A stretch of DNA of 64,000 nucleotides from Egibacter rhizosphaerae (GTDB lineage Bacteria > Actinomycetota > Nitriliruptoria > Euzebyales > Egibacteraceae), in assembly GCF_004322855.1 (NCBI RefSeq), contig NZ_CP036402.1, positions 2,170,001 through 2,234,000 on the forward strand. Reading direction: 5' to 3'. The notes under the pieces were generated by a model. The model did no database searches and was not told the origin of the DNA. It was given only the letters and a program-made list of their open reading frames with translations. Shown piece after piece: positions 1 to 9,711 of this stretch; position 1 is the first letter of the stretch, and each line of letters begins with the position of its first letter. The translations under genes and the position numbers were made by a program.

Positions 1-951
1 CTGCGCGACACCGCAGCCCAGCCGCCGCTCGATCGTGGCGGCCACCTCGGGGCTCAGAGGTGCAGCGCCGGAGAGCACCATGCGCAGGCTGCTGAGATCG
101 TGCTCGTCGACCGACGGGTCGTGGGCGAGCGCGAGCGCAATGGGCGGGACCACGAAGGCGCGCGTGATGCGCTGCTGCTCGATCACCCCGAGGAACTGGG
201 CGAGATCGAAGCGGGGAAGGGTCACCACGCGCGCGCCCTGCCACAGCCCGAGGTTGAGCACCACGACCATTCCGTAGATGTGAAAGAACGGCAGCACCGC
301 CACGACCCGGTCCCACGGCTCGATCTGCAGGAACGGCTGGCTCTGGCAGAGGTTGGCGACCAGGTTGCGGTGGGTGAGCTCGACGCCCTTCGGTAGGCCG
401 GTGGTGCCGCTCGAGTAGGGCAGCACCGCCAGCGCCGAGTGCGGGTCGCGGGGGTCCTCCTCCAGCCGGGGCTTCGTCGCGAGCAGGTCGTCGAACGCGA
501 GCGCGCCCTGCGGCGCCTCCCCCACGACGACGAGGGTGAGATCGCCCGCCTTCGACGCGGCGGGCTCGGCCGTCGCCAGCAGCGCGTCGGCGGTGACGAG
601 CACCTTCGCGGCCGAGTCCGCGAGCTGGTGGCCGAGCTCCTCGGCGGTGTACAGGGGGTTGACGGTCGTCACGATCGCCCCGGCGAGCAGCACGCCGTGG
701 AACGCCGCGGCGAAGGCCGGACCGTTGGGCAGGTGCAGCGCGACGACGTCGTCGGGGCGGATCCCGAGCCTGCGCAGGGCGGTCGCGAACCCGGCCGCGC
801 TTCGCGCGAGCTCACTCCGCGACACGACCCGGTTGGTGGCACCGTCGACGATCGCGGGCGCGTCACCGTTGCCCTCGACGCCACCCAGCACGAGCTCGGG
901 CACCGTGACGTCGGGGATCTCGACGTTCGGAAAGATGCTCCGAGTGATCAT
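1..951 (-). CDS. Acyl-CoA synthetase (AMP-forming), 4-coumarate-CoA ligase-like, C-terminus outside window
   Basis: ANL-superfamily enzyme that activates a carboxylic acid through an acyl-adenylate and transfers it to CoA. The first 317 codons are present and the frame is open to base 1, so the C-terminal AMP-binding lid domain lies outside. The ATG at 951 follows a GGAGGCGGG ribosome site. The hallmark nucleotide loop SSGTTGLPKG lies near residue 180 (about 400-420), preceded by the usual VNPLYTAEE segment that fits 4CL-type ligases. The substrate cannot be deduced. The gene is divergent from the secreted nuclease gene. Confidence 0.9.
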   Translation of the reverse strand, partial: MITRSIFPNVEIPDVTVPELVLGGVEGNGDAPAIVDGATNRVVSRSELARSAAGFATALRRLGIRPDDVVALHLPNGPAFAAAFHGVLLAGAIVTTVNPLYTAEELGHQLADSAAKVLVTADALLATAEPAASKAGDLTLVVVGEAPQGALAFDDLLATKPRLEEDPRDPHSALAVLPYSSGTTGLPKGVELTHRNLVANLCQSQPFLQIEPWDRVVAVLPFFHIYGMVVVLNLGLWQGARVVTLPRFDLAQFLGVIEQQRITRAFVVPPIALALAHDPSVDEHDLSSLRMVLSGAAPLSPEVAATIERRLGCGVAQ

Positions 952-1323
952 CCCGCCTCCTTCTACTGCCCTCACCTGGACCGTCAGCGCAATGCCTCCC
1001 GAAGGCTGAGCGTAAACGCGGTCGAGTTCCAGTGAAGGACCGCGCCTTCAGGCTCGCGGCTTCGGCACGGCGCCCCTCCGCGCGTGCGACCACCGCATGA
1101 TCCGCGCGGAAGCCGGACTCACGCGCCTCAAGCGCTCGTGGCTCCGTGCGTTCCCGGACCCCTACATGTTGTGTGTCCGGAACGTCCCCTACGGATTCCT
1201 TTCGTTCAACAACTTGGCTTGCAAGGATCCTCGATCCGCTGGGACCCGCACCACGAGGCGGGCCACCCCGGCACCAGCGGTGGCCCCCACATCCACCGCC
1301 CCACAACCTCGAAGGGAGTGGTC
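952..1323. other. Intergenic region between divergent genes
   Basis: This 372-bp stretch separates the divergent acyl-CoA synthetase and nuclease genes and must hold both promoters. I see no convincing coding sequence. The long frame that enters it from the nuclease side (from 1084) has no ribosome site and no signal peptide at its start. I cannot assign a confident -35/-10 pair or operator. Confidence 0.5.
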
Positions 1324-4300
1324 ATGAAGGCATCCCGGGCAGCGTTACTGCTCAGCCTGTCCCTACTCGTCGTGCTGGTGATCGGCGCCCCCGTCATCGC
1401 GGATGAGCACGATGACTTTGACGAAGTGTTGATCAACGAGATGGCGACCCGCGGACCCGGCGGAGCCACGGACAATTTCATCCTCGTCACGAACCACGGG
1501 GACGAGGCGGTCGACGCGTCCGGCTGGGAGATCCAGCGGTGCAACAACACCGGCACCGGGTTCGTGGGCACCCAGGTCACCGTCGAGGACGGGACGACCC
1601 TGGAGCCGGGCGACGAGTACCTCGTCGCGCACGATGACGGTTACACGGGCGATCGCGAGCCCGACGCGACCTACGGCGTCTCCATCTCCGACGACGGCGG
1701 CGCGCGCATCAACGACGACGGCGAGATCCTCGACAGCGTCGGCTTCGGGACCAACGCGAACAACTGCACCGTCGGCGATCCCGGGGATCCACTCACCACC
1801 GGGGAGGGCGACGATGGCCTCAGCCACCACCGCGTGGACGACACCGGTGACAACGCGAGCGACTTCGAGAAGGCCGCACGGTCCGTCGACGACACCGCCG
1901 ACGGTGAGGTCCAGTTGGTGGAGATGTCGACGCGTGGACCTGGGGGTGCGCAGGACAACTTCGTGCGCATCGAGAACGTCGGCGGTTCGAACGTCGATGT
2001 GTCCGGTTGGGCGATCGAGCGGTGCAACAACACCGGAAGTGGTTTCGTCGGTACGCAGGTCTCGATCGACGACGGGACCGTGCTCGGGGCTGGTGAGGAC
2101 TACCTCGTCGCGAAGGACGGCGACTACACCGGGGACCGGACGCCGGACGCGACCTACGGCGTCTCCATCTCCGACGACGGCGGCGCGCGCGTGGTCGATG
2201 GTGACGATGTGGTGGTCGATGGGGTCGGCTTCGGGACGAACAACAACAACTGCACCCAGGGAGACCCCGCCGAGGAGTTGACCTCAGCTGAAGGTGACCA
2301 GGGCCTGTCGCACCACCGGATCGACGACACCGGTGACAACGCGACCGACTTCGAGAAGGACGCACGCAGCGTCGATGACGACAACGGGAACGGCGAGGCG
2401 CCGAGCTGCGACGACCCGACCGCGATCTCCGAGATCAACACCGTCGGCGACGACGGGCTGCCGGACACCGACATGCTCGACGAGGACGTCGCCGTCGAAG
2501 GCGTGGTCACCGCGAACTTCCTGGACGGGCTGAACGCCTTCTTCGTCCAGGAGCCCGAGCTCGACCTCGACGCGGACGGATCGCAGGGGATCATGGTCTA
2601 CGCCCCCGACGATGACGACGACGTCGTGGCCGTGGGCGACGAGGTGTGCGTGACCGGTGAGGTCGACGAGTTCAACGGAACCGTCCAGCTCAGCTGGGCC
2701 GACATCGACGTGCTCGACAGTGAGCAGGAGCTCCCCGAGGCCATCGACCTCGAGATGCCGGTCGACGATCGCACCGAGCTCGCGGCGATCGCCGGGATGC
2801 GTGTGGACATGACCTCCGCCGAAGGGGCCATGACCGTCACCCAGAACTACTTCCAGGGGCAGTTCGGCGAGTTGGACCTGAGCGCCACCGGCCGCCTCTG
2901 GAACCCCACCGAGTTGTACGACCCGCACACCGAACTCGACCTCGTCGAGCAGGAGCAGGAGGACAACCTCAACAGCTGGATCAAGCTCGACGACGCCAGC
3001 AGCGAGGAGAACGCCTCCCCGACGCCGTGGCTGGAGAACGGCGCCGACCGCGCCGGCGCGCAGACCGAGGACGTCATCGAGGGCATCACCCACTACCAGC
3101 ACGGCAACTACCGCGTCCAGCCGACCGACAAGGACGCGATCGAGTTCACTAACGAGGACAACCCGCGGCCGGACGAGCCGCCGGACGTGCTCGCCGGCGC
3201 CGACGAGGGCACGGAGACGGTGACCGTCGCCGGCTTCAACGTCCTCAACTACTTCACGACGCTCGGCGACCGCGGCGCCTCCACCGAGGAGGAGTTCGAG
3301 CTCCAGGCCGCGAAGATCGTCACGGCCATCACGAAGATGGACGCCGACGTCGTCGGGCTCATGGAGATCGAGAACAACTTCGGTGAAGAGGACGCGGCGA
3401 TCGACGACCTCGTCGAGCGCCTCAACGACGAGGCCGGCGAGGGCACCTACGACTACGTCGGTCAGGACGAACTGATCGGCAACGACGCGATCTCGAACGC
3501 GCTGATCTACCAGCCGGAGGAGGTCACCCCCGTCGGCGAGCCGGCGGTCTCCGACCAGGAGGCCATGGTCAACCCGCGCGACGCGGACCAGGAGCGCAAC
3601 CGCCCAGCGGTCACGCAGGCGTTCGAGACCGACACCGGTGACGTCTTCGTCGCCGCCGTGAACCACCTGAAGTCCAAGGGCTCCGGGTGCGACGAGGAAG
3701 GCAACATCGGCGACGACGACGAGTGGCAGGGCAACTGCAACGGGACGCGCACCGACTCCGCCGAGGAGCTCGTGCGCTGGCTCGAGGAGGACGACCCCAC
3801 CGGCACCGGCGCGGACGAGATCGCCATCATCGGCGACATCAACGCCTACGCCCAGGAGGACCCGGTCCAGGCGATCCTCGACGCCGGTTACCAGGACACG
3901 CTCGCCGACCAGCTCGGCGAGGTCTACACCTACGTGTTCGACGGGGAGCACGGCCGGCTCGACCACGGACTCGTCTCCGACGAGTTGGTGGACGCCGGAC
4001 GGCTGGTCGACGCCGACGTCTGGCACATCAACGTCGATGAGCCGGCGGCGTTCGACTACAACGCCTGGAACAACGAGGAGGACCAGGACGAGAGCGAGTT
4101 CCGCTCGTCCGACCACGACCCGATCCTGCTGGGCCTCCAGTTCGAGGAGGAGCCCGAGCCGCAGATCGAGGCCGAGTTCGGCGATCCCCGCGGCCGGGCG
4201 ATGACCGTCCGCACGAACGTCGTGCCGTTCTCCGTGACCGACGCGGAGGGTGACCCCGTCGACGACGCCGACATCACCGTCGAGGTGGAGACCTCGGACG

Positions 4301-4494
4301 GTGAGACCTTCGAGGCCGACGTCAACCAGCGCGGTGGGGACGGCGAGTACCACGCCCGGTTCTCGACCGACACCGCCGGCGATACGACGCTGACCGCCTT
4401 CGACGCCGACGGCAACGAGCTCGGCGACACCGTCATCGAGCTCGAACAGCGTCCCGGCGGCCCGCCGGCAGGCGGGGGCCCGCCGGGCAACTGA
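1324..4494 (+). CDS. Secreted ExeM/NucH-type extracellular nuclease with two lamin-tail domains
   Basis: Predicted secreted endonuclease/exonuclease/phosphatase-family nuclease (1056 aa) for degrading extracellular nucleic acid. The ATG at 1324 is chosen over the upstream frame opening because it follows GAAGGGAG and begins a Sec signal peptide (charged MKASR, hydrophobic LLLSLSLLVVLVIG, cleavage near residue 28). Two lamin-tail domains follow at about 31-150 and 196-315, both with a (M/E)xTRGPGG start. An OB-fold-like segment spans about 365-600 and the EEP catalytic domain about 634-930. That domain shows GFNVLNYF, GLMEIEN, NHLKSKGSGC, IGDINAY and the terminal SSDHDP typical of ExeM-type nucleases. 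A bacterial Ig/invasin-like domain and a Pro-Gly tail end the protein. Linkers are strongly acidic, as in halophile exoproteins. It precedes a secreted 5'-nucleotidase. Confidence 0.9.
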   Translation: MKASRAALLLSLSLLVVLVIGAPVIADEHDDFDEVLINEMATRGPGGATDNFILVTNHGDEAVDASGWEIQRCNNTGTGFVGTQVTVEDGTTLEPGDEYLVAHDDGYTGDREPDATYGVSISDDGGARINDDGEILDSVGFGTNANNCTVGDPGDPLTTGEGDDGLSHHRVDDTGDNASDFEKAARSVDDTADGEVQLVEMSTRGPGGAQDNFVRIENVGGSNVDVSGWAIERCNNTGSGFVGTQVSIDDGTVLGAGEDYLVAKDGDYTGDRTPDATYGVSISDDGGARVVDGDDVVVDGVGFGTNNNNCTQGDPAEELTSAEGDQGLSHHRIDDTGDNATDFEKDARSVDDDNGNGEAPSCDDPTAISEINTVGDDGLPDTDMLDEDVAVEGVVTANFLDGLNAFFVQEPELDLDADGSQGIMVYAPDDDDDVVAVGDEVCVTGEVDEFNGTVQLSWADIDVLDSEQELPEAIDLEMPVDDRTELAAIAGMRVDMTSAEGAMTVTQNYFQGQFGELDLSATGRLWNPTELYDPHTELDLVEQEQEDNLNSWIKLDDASSEENASPTPWLENGADRAGAQTEDVIEGITHYQHGNYRVQPTDKDAIEFTNEDNPRPDEPPDVLAGADEGTETVTVAGFNVLNYFTTLGDRGASTEEEFELQAAKIVTAITKMDADVVGLMEIENNFGEEDAAIDDLVERLNDEAGEGTYDYVGQDELIGNDAISNALIYQPEEVTPVGEPAVSDQEAMVNPRDADQERNRPAVTQAFETDTGDVFVAAVNHLKSKGSGCDEEGNIGDDDEWQGNCNGTRTDSAEELVRWLEEDDPTGTGADEIAIIGDINAYAQEDPVQAILDAGYQDTLADQLGEVYTYVFDGEHGRLDHGLVSDELVDAGRLVDADVWHINVDEPAAFDYNAWNNEEDQDESEFRSSDHDPILLGLQFEEEPEPQIEAEFGDPRGRAMTVRTNVVPFSVTDAEGDPVDDADITVEVETSDGETFEADVNQRGGDGEYHARFSTDTAGDTTLTAFDADGNELGDTVIELEQRPGGPPAGGGPPGN

Positions 4495-4498
4495 GCCC

Positions 4499-4531
4499 TC
4501 GCGGGGGCGGCCGAACCGGGCGCCCCCGCGA
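4499..4531 (+). terminator. GC-rich hairpin after the nuclease gene
   Basis: An 11-bp perfect inverted repeat, TCGCGGGGGCG (4499-4509) and CGCCCCCGCGA (4521-4531), with an 11-nt loop starts 4 nt after the nuclease stop codon. There is no U tract, as is common for actinobacterial terminators. It may separate transcription of the nuclease from the 5'-nucleotidase or act as an mRNA 3' stabiliser. Confidence 0.6.
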
Positions 4532-4664
4532 TCCGACACTCGGAGGTCGAGACGGGGGTCGGCCTCCGAGCAGCACGGCTTCACCGGCAACGGTTCGTGT
4601 CTGGTGCTGGAACCCGGGTCCGAACCGTTCGAGATGCCGGTTCACGTCACCGGAGGTGACCGCT

Positions 4665-6359
4665 ATGTCGAAGACCCACCCGCCACGCACGACCCGTGAC
4701 CACCGACGACCGACGATGGTCCTCATCGGCGCCATCGCCGCGATGATGCTGTTGGCCGCCCCGACCGTGGGGGCCAGTCCCGGCCCGCCGGAGCACGCCG
4801 GGGGTCCGCCGGACCACGCGGTCGGCCCGCCCGACGGTGTACCACCGGGACCCCCGGACGGCGTACCGCCGGGCCCGCCGGACGGGGTCGACCCGCCGGG
4901 TCACGACGTGGACGTGACGATCCTGCACGACACCCATCTGCACGGCTCGTTCGGGGACGCCGACGAGCCGAACCTCGCGACCTACAGCACGCTCGTGGAG
5001 GAGCGCAAGGAAGCCAACGACCATGCGATCTTCGTCGGTAACGGAGACGAGATCGCGCCGTCGGTGATGTCGAGCGTCTTCCGCGGCCAGCACATGATCG
5101 ATGCCCTGAACGAATCTCCGCTGGACGTGACCACGCTCGGGAACCACGAGTTCGACTACGGGCCGGACAACGCCCGTGACCTGCTCGCCGACAGCGAGTT
5201 CCCCTGGGTGACCGCGAACGTGCGCGACCCCGAGACCGGGGACGTGTTCGGGGCCGAGCTCGGCGTCGAGCCGTACATCCTCGAGGAGATGGGCGAGGTC
5301 ACCGTCGGCGTGACCGGGCTCGGTCCCGAGGGGATGGCCACGATCACGTCGCTGAACGGCGAGGCCGAGCAGATCGACGCGAACGAGGCCCTCGACGAGG
5401 TCGTCCCGCAGATGGAGGCCGACGGGGCGGACGTCATCGTCGTCGCCTCCCACCTCTGCGGCTCCGACGCTCGTGATGTCGCCGACGCCCGCGACGACAT
5501 TCACGCGATGGTCGGCGACCACTGCTCCGAGGTGCTCGACGAGCCAGAGGAGCGCAACGGCACGCTGGTCTCGTTCGTGGGTGACGAGTACGACCACCTG
5601 GGCGAACTCACCCTGTCGGTCAACCCGAGCACCGGCGAGGTTCGCGGCCACGACTTCACGCGCCACGACCTCGAGGAGCTGGACCTCGAGCCGCATCCCG
5701 AGGTGCAAGCCGTCATCGACCACTACGAGGAGCAGCTCGACGAAGCCCTAGGCGAGGTGATCGGCGAGCGCACGGTCGAGTGGGACACCCGCACCGACGT
5801 CGTCCGCAATGAGGAAACCGGGATCGGGAACTTCATCGCGGACTCGATGCGCGAGTACCACGACACCGACATCGCGGTCCAGAACAGCGGCGGCATCCGC
5901 TCCGACGAGCTCTACGAGCCGGGCGACATCACCCGGCTCGACGTGGTCGAGATCCTGCCGTTCGACAACTACGTGGTCAGTGCGGAGATCCCCGGCGACA
6001 TCATCGAGGAGATGCTCGAGCACAGCGTGTCGGCGATCGACACCGGAGACGGGCGCTTCCTGCAGGTCAGCGGCATCGAGATGACCTTCGACGGCAGCGC
6101 CCCAGAGGGCGAGCGCGTCACCGAGTTCACGGTGAACGGCGAGCCGGTCGACGAGGACGCGACCTACACGATCGCGACCAACGACTTCACCCTCGGCGGT
6201 GGTGACGCCTACGAGATGCTCGCCGAGGAGGCCGAGGTGATCGTCGACGCCGACGGCGGCCCGCTGCTGTCGCAGTTCATGATGGACACCATCGAGGACC
6301 GGGACGGCGAACCCGTCGACACCGGCGTCGAGGGCCGCATCGAGCGCCTCGACGACTGA
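4665..6359 (+). CDS. Secreted 5'-nucleotidase / 2',3'-cyclic phosphodiesterase family metallophosphatase
   Basis: UshA/YfkN-like enzyme (564 aa) that releases phosphate from nucleotides outside the cell. The ATG at 4665 is preferred over an in-frame GTG at 4656 because GGAGG at 4652-4656 is then 8 nt upstream. A basic N-terminus and hydrophobic segment (about residues 18-36, ending AAPTVGAS) form a signal peptide. A repetitive Pro-Gly-Asp linker (PPDGVPPGP units) follows. The metallophosphatase domain shows ILHDTHLHG near residue 85, GNGDE, and GNHEFDYG near 159. The C-terminal nucleotidase domain shows NFIADSMRE and QNSGGIRSD near 407. The first metal motif reads HDTHLHG rather than the usual TNDLHG. 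It probably works with the upstream nuclease to scavenge phosphate and nucleosides from DNA. Confidence 0.92.
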   Translation: MSKTHPPRTTRDHRRPTMVLIGAIAAMMLLAAPTVGASPGPPEHAGGPPDHAVGPPDGVPPGPPDGVPPGPPDGVDPPGHDVDVTILHDTHLHGSFGDADEPNLATYSTLVEERKEANDHAIFVGNGDEIAPSVMSSVFRGQHMIDALNESPLDVTTLGNHEFDYGPDNARDLLADSEFPWVTANVRDPETGDVFGAELGVEPYILEEMGEVTVGVTGLGPEGMATITSLNGEAEQIDANEALDEVVPQMEADGADVIVVASHLCGSDARDVADARDDIHAMVGDHCSEVLDEPEERNGTLVSFVGDEYDHLGELTLSVNPSTGEVRGHDFTRHDLEELDLEPHPEVQAVIDHYEEQLDEALGEVIGERTVEWDTRTDVVRNEETGIGNFIADSMREYHDTDIAVQNSGGIRSDELYEPGDITRLDVVEILPFDNYVVSAEIPGDIIEEMLEHSVSAIDTGDGRFLQVSGIEMTFDGSAPEGERVTEFTVNGEPVDEDATYTIATNDFTLGGGDAYEMLAEEAEVIVDADGGPLLSQFMMDTIEDRDGEPVDTGVEGRIERLDD

Positions 6360-6390
6360 GGGGTCACCAGCTGCGCCCTTCGTAGGATCG

Positions 6391-6429
6391 GCGTGGGGCC
6401 ACCGGCCATGCGAGGCGGTGGCCCCACGC
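6391..6429. terminator. Bidirectional hairpin between convergent genes
   Basis: A perfect 14-bp inverted repeat (GCGTGGGGCCACCG at 6391-6404 and its complement at 6416-6429) with an 11-nt loop lies between the 5'-nucleotidase (plus) and the AarF kinase (minus). Position and symmetry fit a terminator serving both genes. Confidence 0.75.
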
Positions 6430-6466
6430 GAGGCCACACCGACGCGCGAGCCCGGGGTGGGGAGGG

Positions 6467-8137
6467 TCACGGACCCCGAGGCTCGGCACGCAACACGTCG
6501 AGCAGGACGCGCAACATCAGCACGGTGCCGGCGAACAATCCCGTCCAGCCGAGCACCTCGATCAGGCGCACGTCGGCGCCGGCGAGCTCCGGGCCGACCT
6601 CGGTCCCGAGCATAAGCACCGACAGCAGCCCGACACCCAGCGAGAGCACCGCGAGCACCGCACGGTCGAGCAACCGCTCGACGACGCGGACATCGGCAGC
6701 GTCGGCGAACAGCCGCACCCGCGCGGTCAGCCCACCGTGCTCGACCACGGTGGCGAGGCGGTCGAGGTGGCGAGGGGCACGGCGCAGCAGCGGGCCCAAC
6801 TGGGCCCACTCGTGCTGCACGAACTCGCCCACTGACGCCGGGGTCATGCGCTCACGAGCCTCGGCACCGCCGAGCGCGGCGACCCGCTCGATCAACGGAT
6901 AGCCGGGGGACAGCTGCTCCAGGGTGCCCGCCAGCGTCGCCAGCGCGCGGAACATCGTCGACGCCTGCGGCGGGAGGCGCAGGCCCAGCTCGGTCGTCAG
7001 CCGCAGCAGGTCGGTCAATGCCTGCGCGGGCGGCAGCCCCGGCCCGAGGTTGGCGGCCATGAAGCGTGCCAGTGCGCGCTCGATCTCGTCGGGATCGCGG
7101 GCGGGGCTCAGCGCGCCGACGGCCACCAGTGACTCGTAGAGCAGGGAGGGCTCCTCGAGCTTGATCGCCAGCAGCATCTGGAACATCGACGAGCGCTCGA
7201 ACGTGTCGAGCTTGCCGGTCACCCCGAAGTCGATGAGCCCGAGCGAGCCGTCGGTGCACAGCACGACGTTGCCGGGATGCGGATCGCCGTGGAACCGCTC
7301 GCCGGCCATCATCGCCGTCACCTGCGAGGCGCACAGGTCGTCGCCGAGGACCCCCGCGTCGCCCACCAGCCGCTCGCGGGGGGCCGCCGACAGCGTGGGA
7401 CCCACCAAACGCTCCATGACGAGGAGCCGCTCGGTGGTGTGCGCCTCGTCGATCCAGGGCACCCGCACACCGGGATAATCGGCCACGGCCGCGGCCATCT
7501 CGACGGTGGCCTCGCCCTCGTGGCGAAAGTCCAGCTCGGCGCGCAGCGCGTGCGCGAACTCCTCGGCCAAGGCCGTGACCTCGTACGCGCGGCCCCAGTT
7601 CGTGCGCCGCTCTGCGGTCCGGGCCAACCACACGGCGATCGCCAGATCACGCTCGACGACGTCCTCAAGCGCCGGCCGACGGATCTTGAGGACGACCTCG
7701 CGGCCGTCGTGCAGGCGCGCGGTGTGGGCCTGCGCGATCGACGCGGAGCCCAACGGCTCCCAGTCGATCTCCGCAAAGACCGCGTCGATGTCGCCCACCT
7801 CCGCGGCGATCGCCGCCTGCACCTCCTCGCGGGTCAACGGTCTGGCCGAGGCGTGCAACCGACCGAACTCGGTCAGCGCCTCGGGCGGCAGGAGGTCCGG
7901 GCGGGTCGCGAGCAGTTGCCCGAGCTTGGTGAACATGCCTCCGGCGCCCTCGAGCGCCGTGCGTGCCCGCCGGGCGAGCTCCGCGGGATCGCGCGTGGAC
8001 ACCCGCCCGCGTTTCAGTCCCAGGAACGGCGCGAGTCCGTGACGAGCGGCGAGACGGCTCCTGATCCTGCGCGGTCTCGATGCCGGGCGCGTGGGCCTTT
8101 CCCGGCTGTTGCGGCGCCTCCCACGCCTCCAACCCAT
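6467..8137 (-). CDS. AarF/ABC1/UbiB-family atypical kinase, membrane-anchored
   Basis: Predicted ATP-binding UbiB-like protein (556 aa), a family linked to isoprenoid quinone or lipid metabolism. Visible signatures are the KLGQ motif in MFTKLGQLLATRPDLLP (residues 71-74), the Ala-rich nucleotide loop LGSASIAQAHTA (about 129-140), the lysine in VVLKIRRP (K151), GDPHPGNVV near 282 and LIDFGVTG. Two C-terminal hydrophobic helices (last 70 residues) anchor it. The N-terminal 30 residues are very basic. The gene begins 9 nt after the SulP frame ends and GACGAGG precedes the ATG, so it may be cotranscribed with the sulfur genes upstream. The substrate is unknown. Confidence 0.88.
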   Translation of the reverse strand: MGWRRGRRRNSRERPTRPASRPRRIRSRLAARHGLAPFLGLKRGRVSTRDPAELARRARTALEGAGGMFTKLGQLLATRPDLLPPEALTEFGRLHASARPLTREEVQAAIAAEVGDIDAVFAEIDWEPLGSASIAQAHTARLHDGREVVLKIRRPALEDVVERDLAIAVWLARTAERRTNWGRAYEVTALAEEFAHALRAELDFRHEGEATVEMAAAVADYPGVRVPWIDEAHTTERLLVMERLVGPTLSAAPRERLVGDAGVLGDDLCASQVTAMMAGERFHGDPHPGNVVLCTDGSLGLIDFGVTGKLDTFERSSMFQMLLAIKLEEPSLLYESLVAVGALSPARDPDEIERALARFMAANLGPGLPPAQALTDLLRLTTELGLRLPPQASTMFRALATLAGTLEQLSPGYPLIERVAALGGAEARERMTPASVGEFVQHEWAQLGPLLRRAPRHLDRLATVVEHGGLTARVRLFADAADVRVVERLLDRAVLAVLSLGVGLLSVLMLGTEVGPELAGADVRLIEVLGWTGLFAGTVLMLRVLLDVLRAEPRGP

Positions 8138-8146
8138 CCTCGTCCG

Positions 8147-9641
8147 CTACCCGGGCCGGGCCAGTGCCGGAGGGCCCGGCCGTGCGGGGACCACGGACCT
8201 GTTGCCGTCAGATGCCAGACCCGCCACGATCTCGGCGACCCCGCTGACTGAGGCACGTCGGCCGTAGTGGCTCGATCCAACGCGCAGAAGTCGCGCGCCG
8301 GGCGCACTCGAAGAGGTCGGGGGCCGGTGCTCGTGACCGCTATCGGTGCGTGCGTCGTGGGCGCTCTCCCGACGCCGCCACGCGGCTGCGAGCAGCCCGG
8401 CCACGACGCCGACGCCGAGCCCCGGCTCGACACCGACCGTCAGCGTCGCCACGAACGTGACCCCCGCGACGGTGCCCTCGGCGCGGTGCTCTCGCCACAG
8501 CCGAACGATCTCCGGGAGATCGACTAGGCGCAGCACCGCCACGACGATGACGCCACCGAGCACCGCGCGGGGCAGGGGCTCCAGCAGCGGCGTCGCAACG
8601 GTGGCCACGACCACGATGAGCGCCGCGGTGACCAGGCTCGCCGCCGGTGTGCGGGCACCGGCCTCGTGGTTGACCGCGCTGCGCGAGAATCCCCCCGGCG
8701 ACCGACATCGCGCTGAAGAGCCCCGCGGCGACGTTGGCGCTGCCCACGGCCGCGAGCTCCCGACCGGCACGAGGCTGTTCCCGGGTGGTGCGGGCCAGCG
8801 CCCGTGCGACGCTCCACCCCTCGGCGTGCCCGATCAGCGCGATCGCCACGGCCGAAGGCAGCAACGAGACCGCGACGGCCACGTCGAGGGGCGGCAGCGA
8901 CGGCACGGGGAGACCCGCGGGGATGTCGCCCACGACAGCCACGCCCGCCCCCTCGAGACCCAAGCCGGCGGAGACCGCCACTCCGGCCACGAGCAGCAGG
9001 AGGAAGCCCGGGGCTCGCGGCGCCCATCTCCGGAACGCGAGCAACAGCACGATGGACCCGAGGGCGAGGGCTCCGGTGGGCAGATGCGCACCGTCGAGCC
9101 TGGCTGCGACCGCCCCCACCGTCCCGAGCGCCGTGTCGCCCCGGGCGCCGTCGATACCCAGCAGGTCCTGGGCCTGGCTGAGCGCGATCACGAGCGCGGC
9201 GGCGCTGGTGAACCCGACGATCACCGCGTGGGTGAGGACCTTGGTGAGCCACGACAGGCGCAACAGCGCGAGCGCCACCTGGATCCCCCCGACCAGGAGC
9301 GCGAGCAACGCGGCGAACCCCACGGCCTCGGTGGGGTCGCCGGCGTGCGGAGCGACCGCCGAGCCGGTGAGCAGGGCGACGATGGCGACCGGACCCACCG
9401 CGAGCTGGCCGCTGGTGCCGAGGAACGCGTAGACCACGACCGGCAGCGTCGCCGCGTAGAGCCCGACCACCGGCGGCAGGCCGGCGAGTGTCGCGTAGGC
9501 CATCGCCTGGGGGACCAGCAGCACCGCCACGGTGAGGCCGGCGAGCCCATCAGCGCGCGCCGTGGGCCCGTCGTAGCCACGCAGCCAGGCCGGCACCATC
9601 CTCGGCCGCTGGTGGCGCGGCGAGGCGTGGGTCCTGGACAT
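8147..9641 (-). pseudogene. SulP-family sulfate permease, broken by a single-base frameshift
   Basis: SulP (SLC26-like) anion transporter whose frame is split. The first part runs from ATG 9641 (GAGGA upstream) through the family start AGLTVAVLLVPQAMAYA and about ten membrane segments to GLFSAMSVAGG. There a run of six C on the plus strand (8691-8696) shifts the frame. Reading one base fewer restores GGFSRSAVNHEAGART, a highly conserved SulP motif, and the remaining helices continue to the TAG at 8147. The span of 1495 nt is one more than a multiple of three and gives 497 codons when corrected. No clear STAS domain follows the last helix. The break may be a sequencing error in a homopolymer or a real inactivation. 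It lies between a persulfide dioxygenase and an AarF kinase. Confidence 0.85.
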
Positions 9642-9711
9642 CGGCCGTTGTTCCTCGTGGTCGGGGGTCGGAGGGGGAGGCAAGCGGCTCCGAACGGCTC
9701 ACCGGACGGGT

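Noticed and set aside
2284-4590. 768-aa minus-strand open frame opposite the nuclease gene
   Set aside because: Shadow of the acidic nuclease codons. Val/Leu/Gly/Asp-rich composition without domains, no ribosome site, and the plus strand has recognisable domains.
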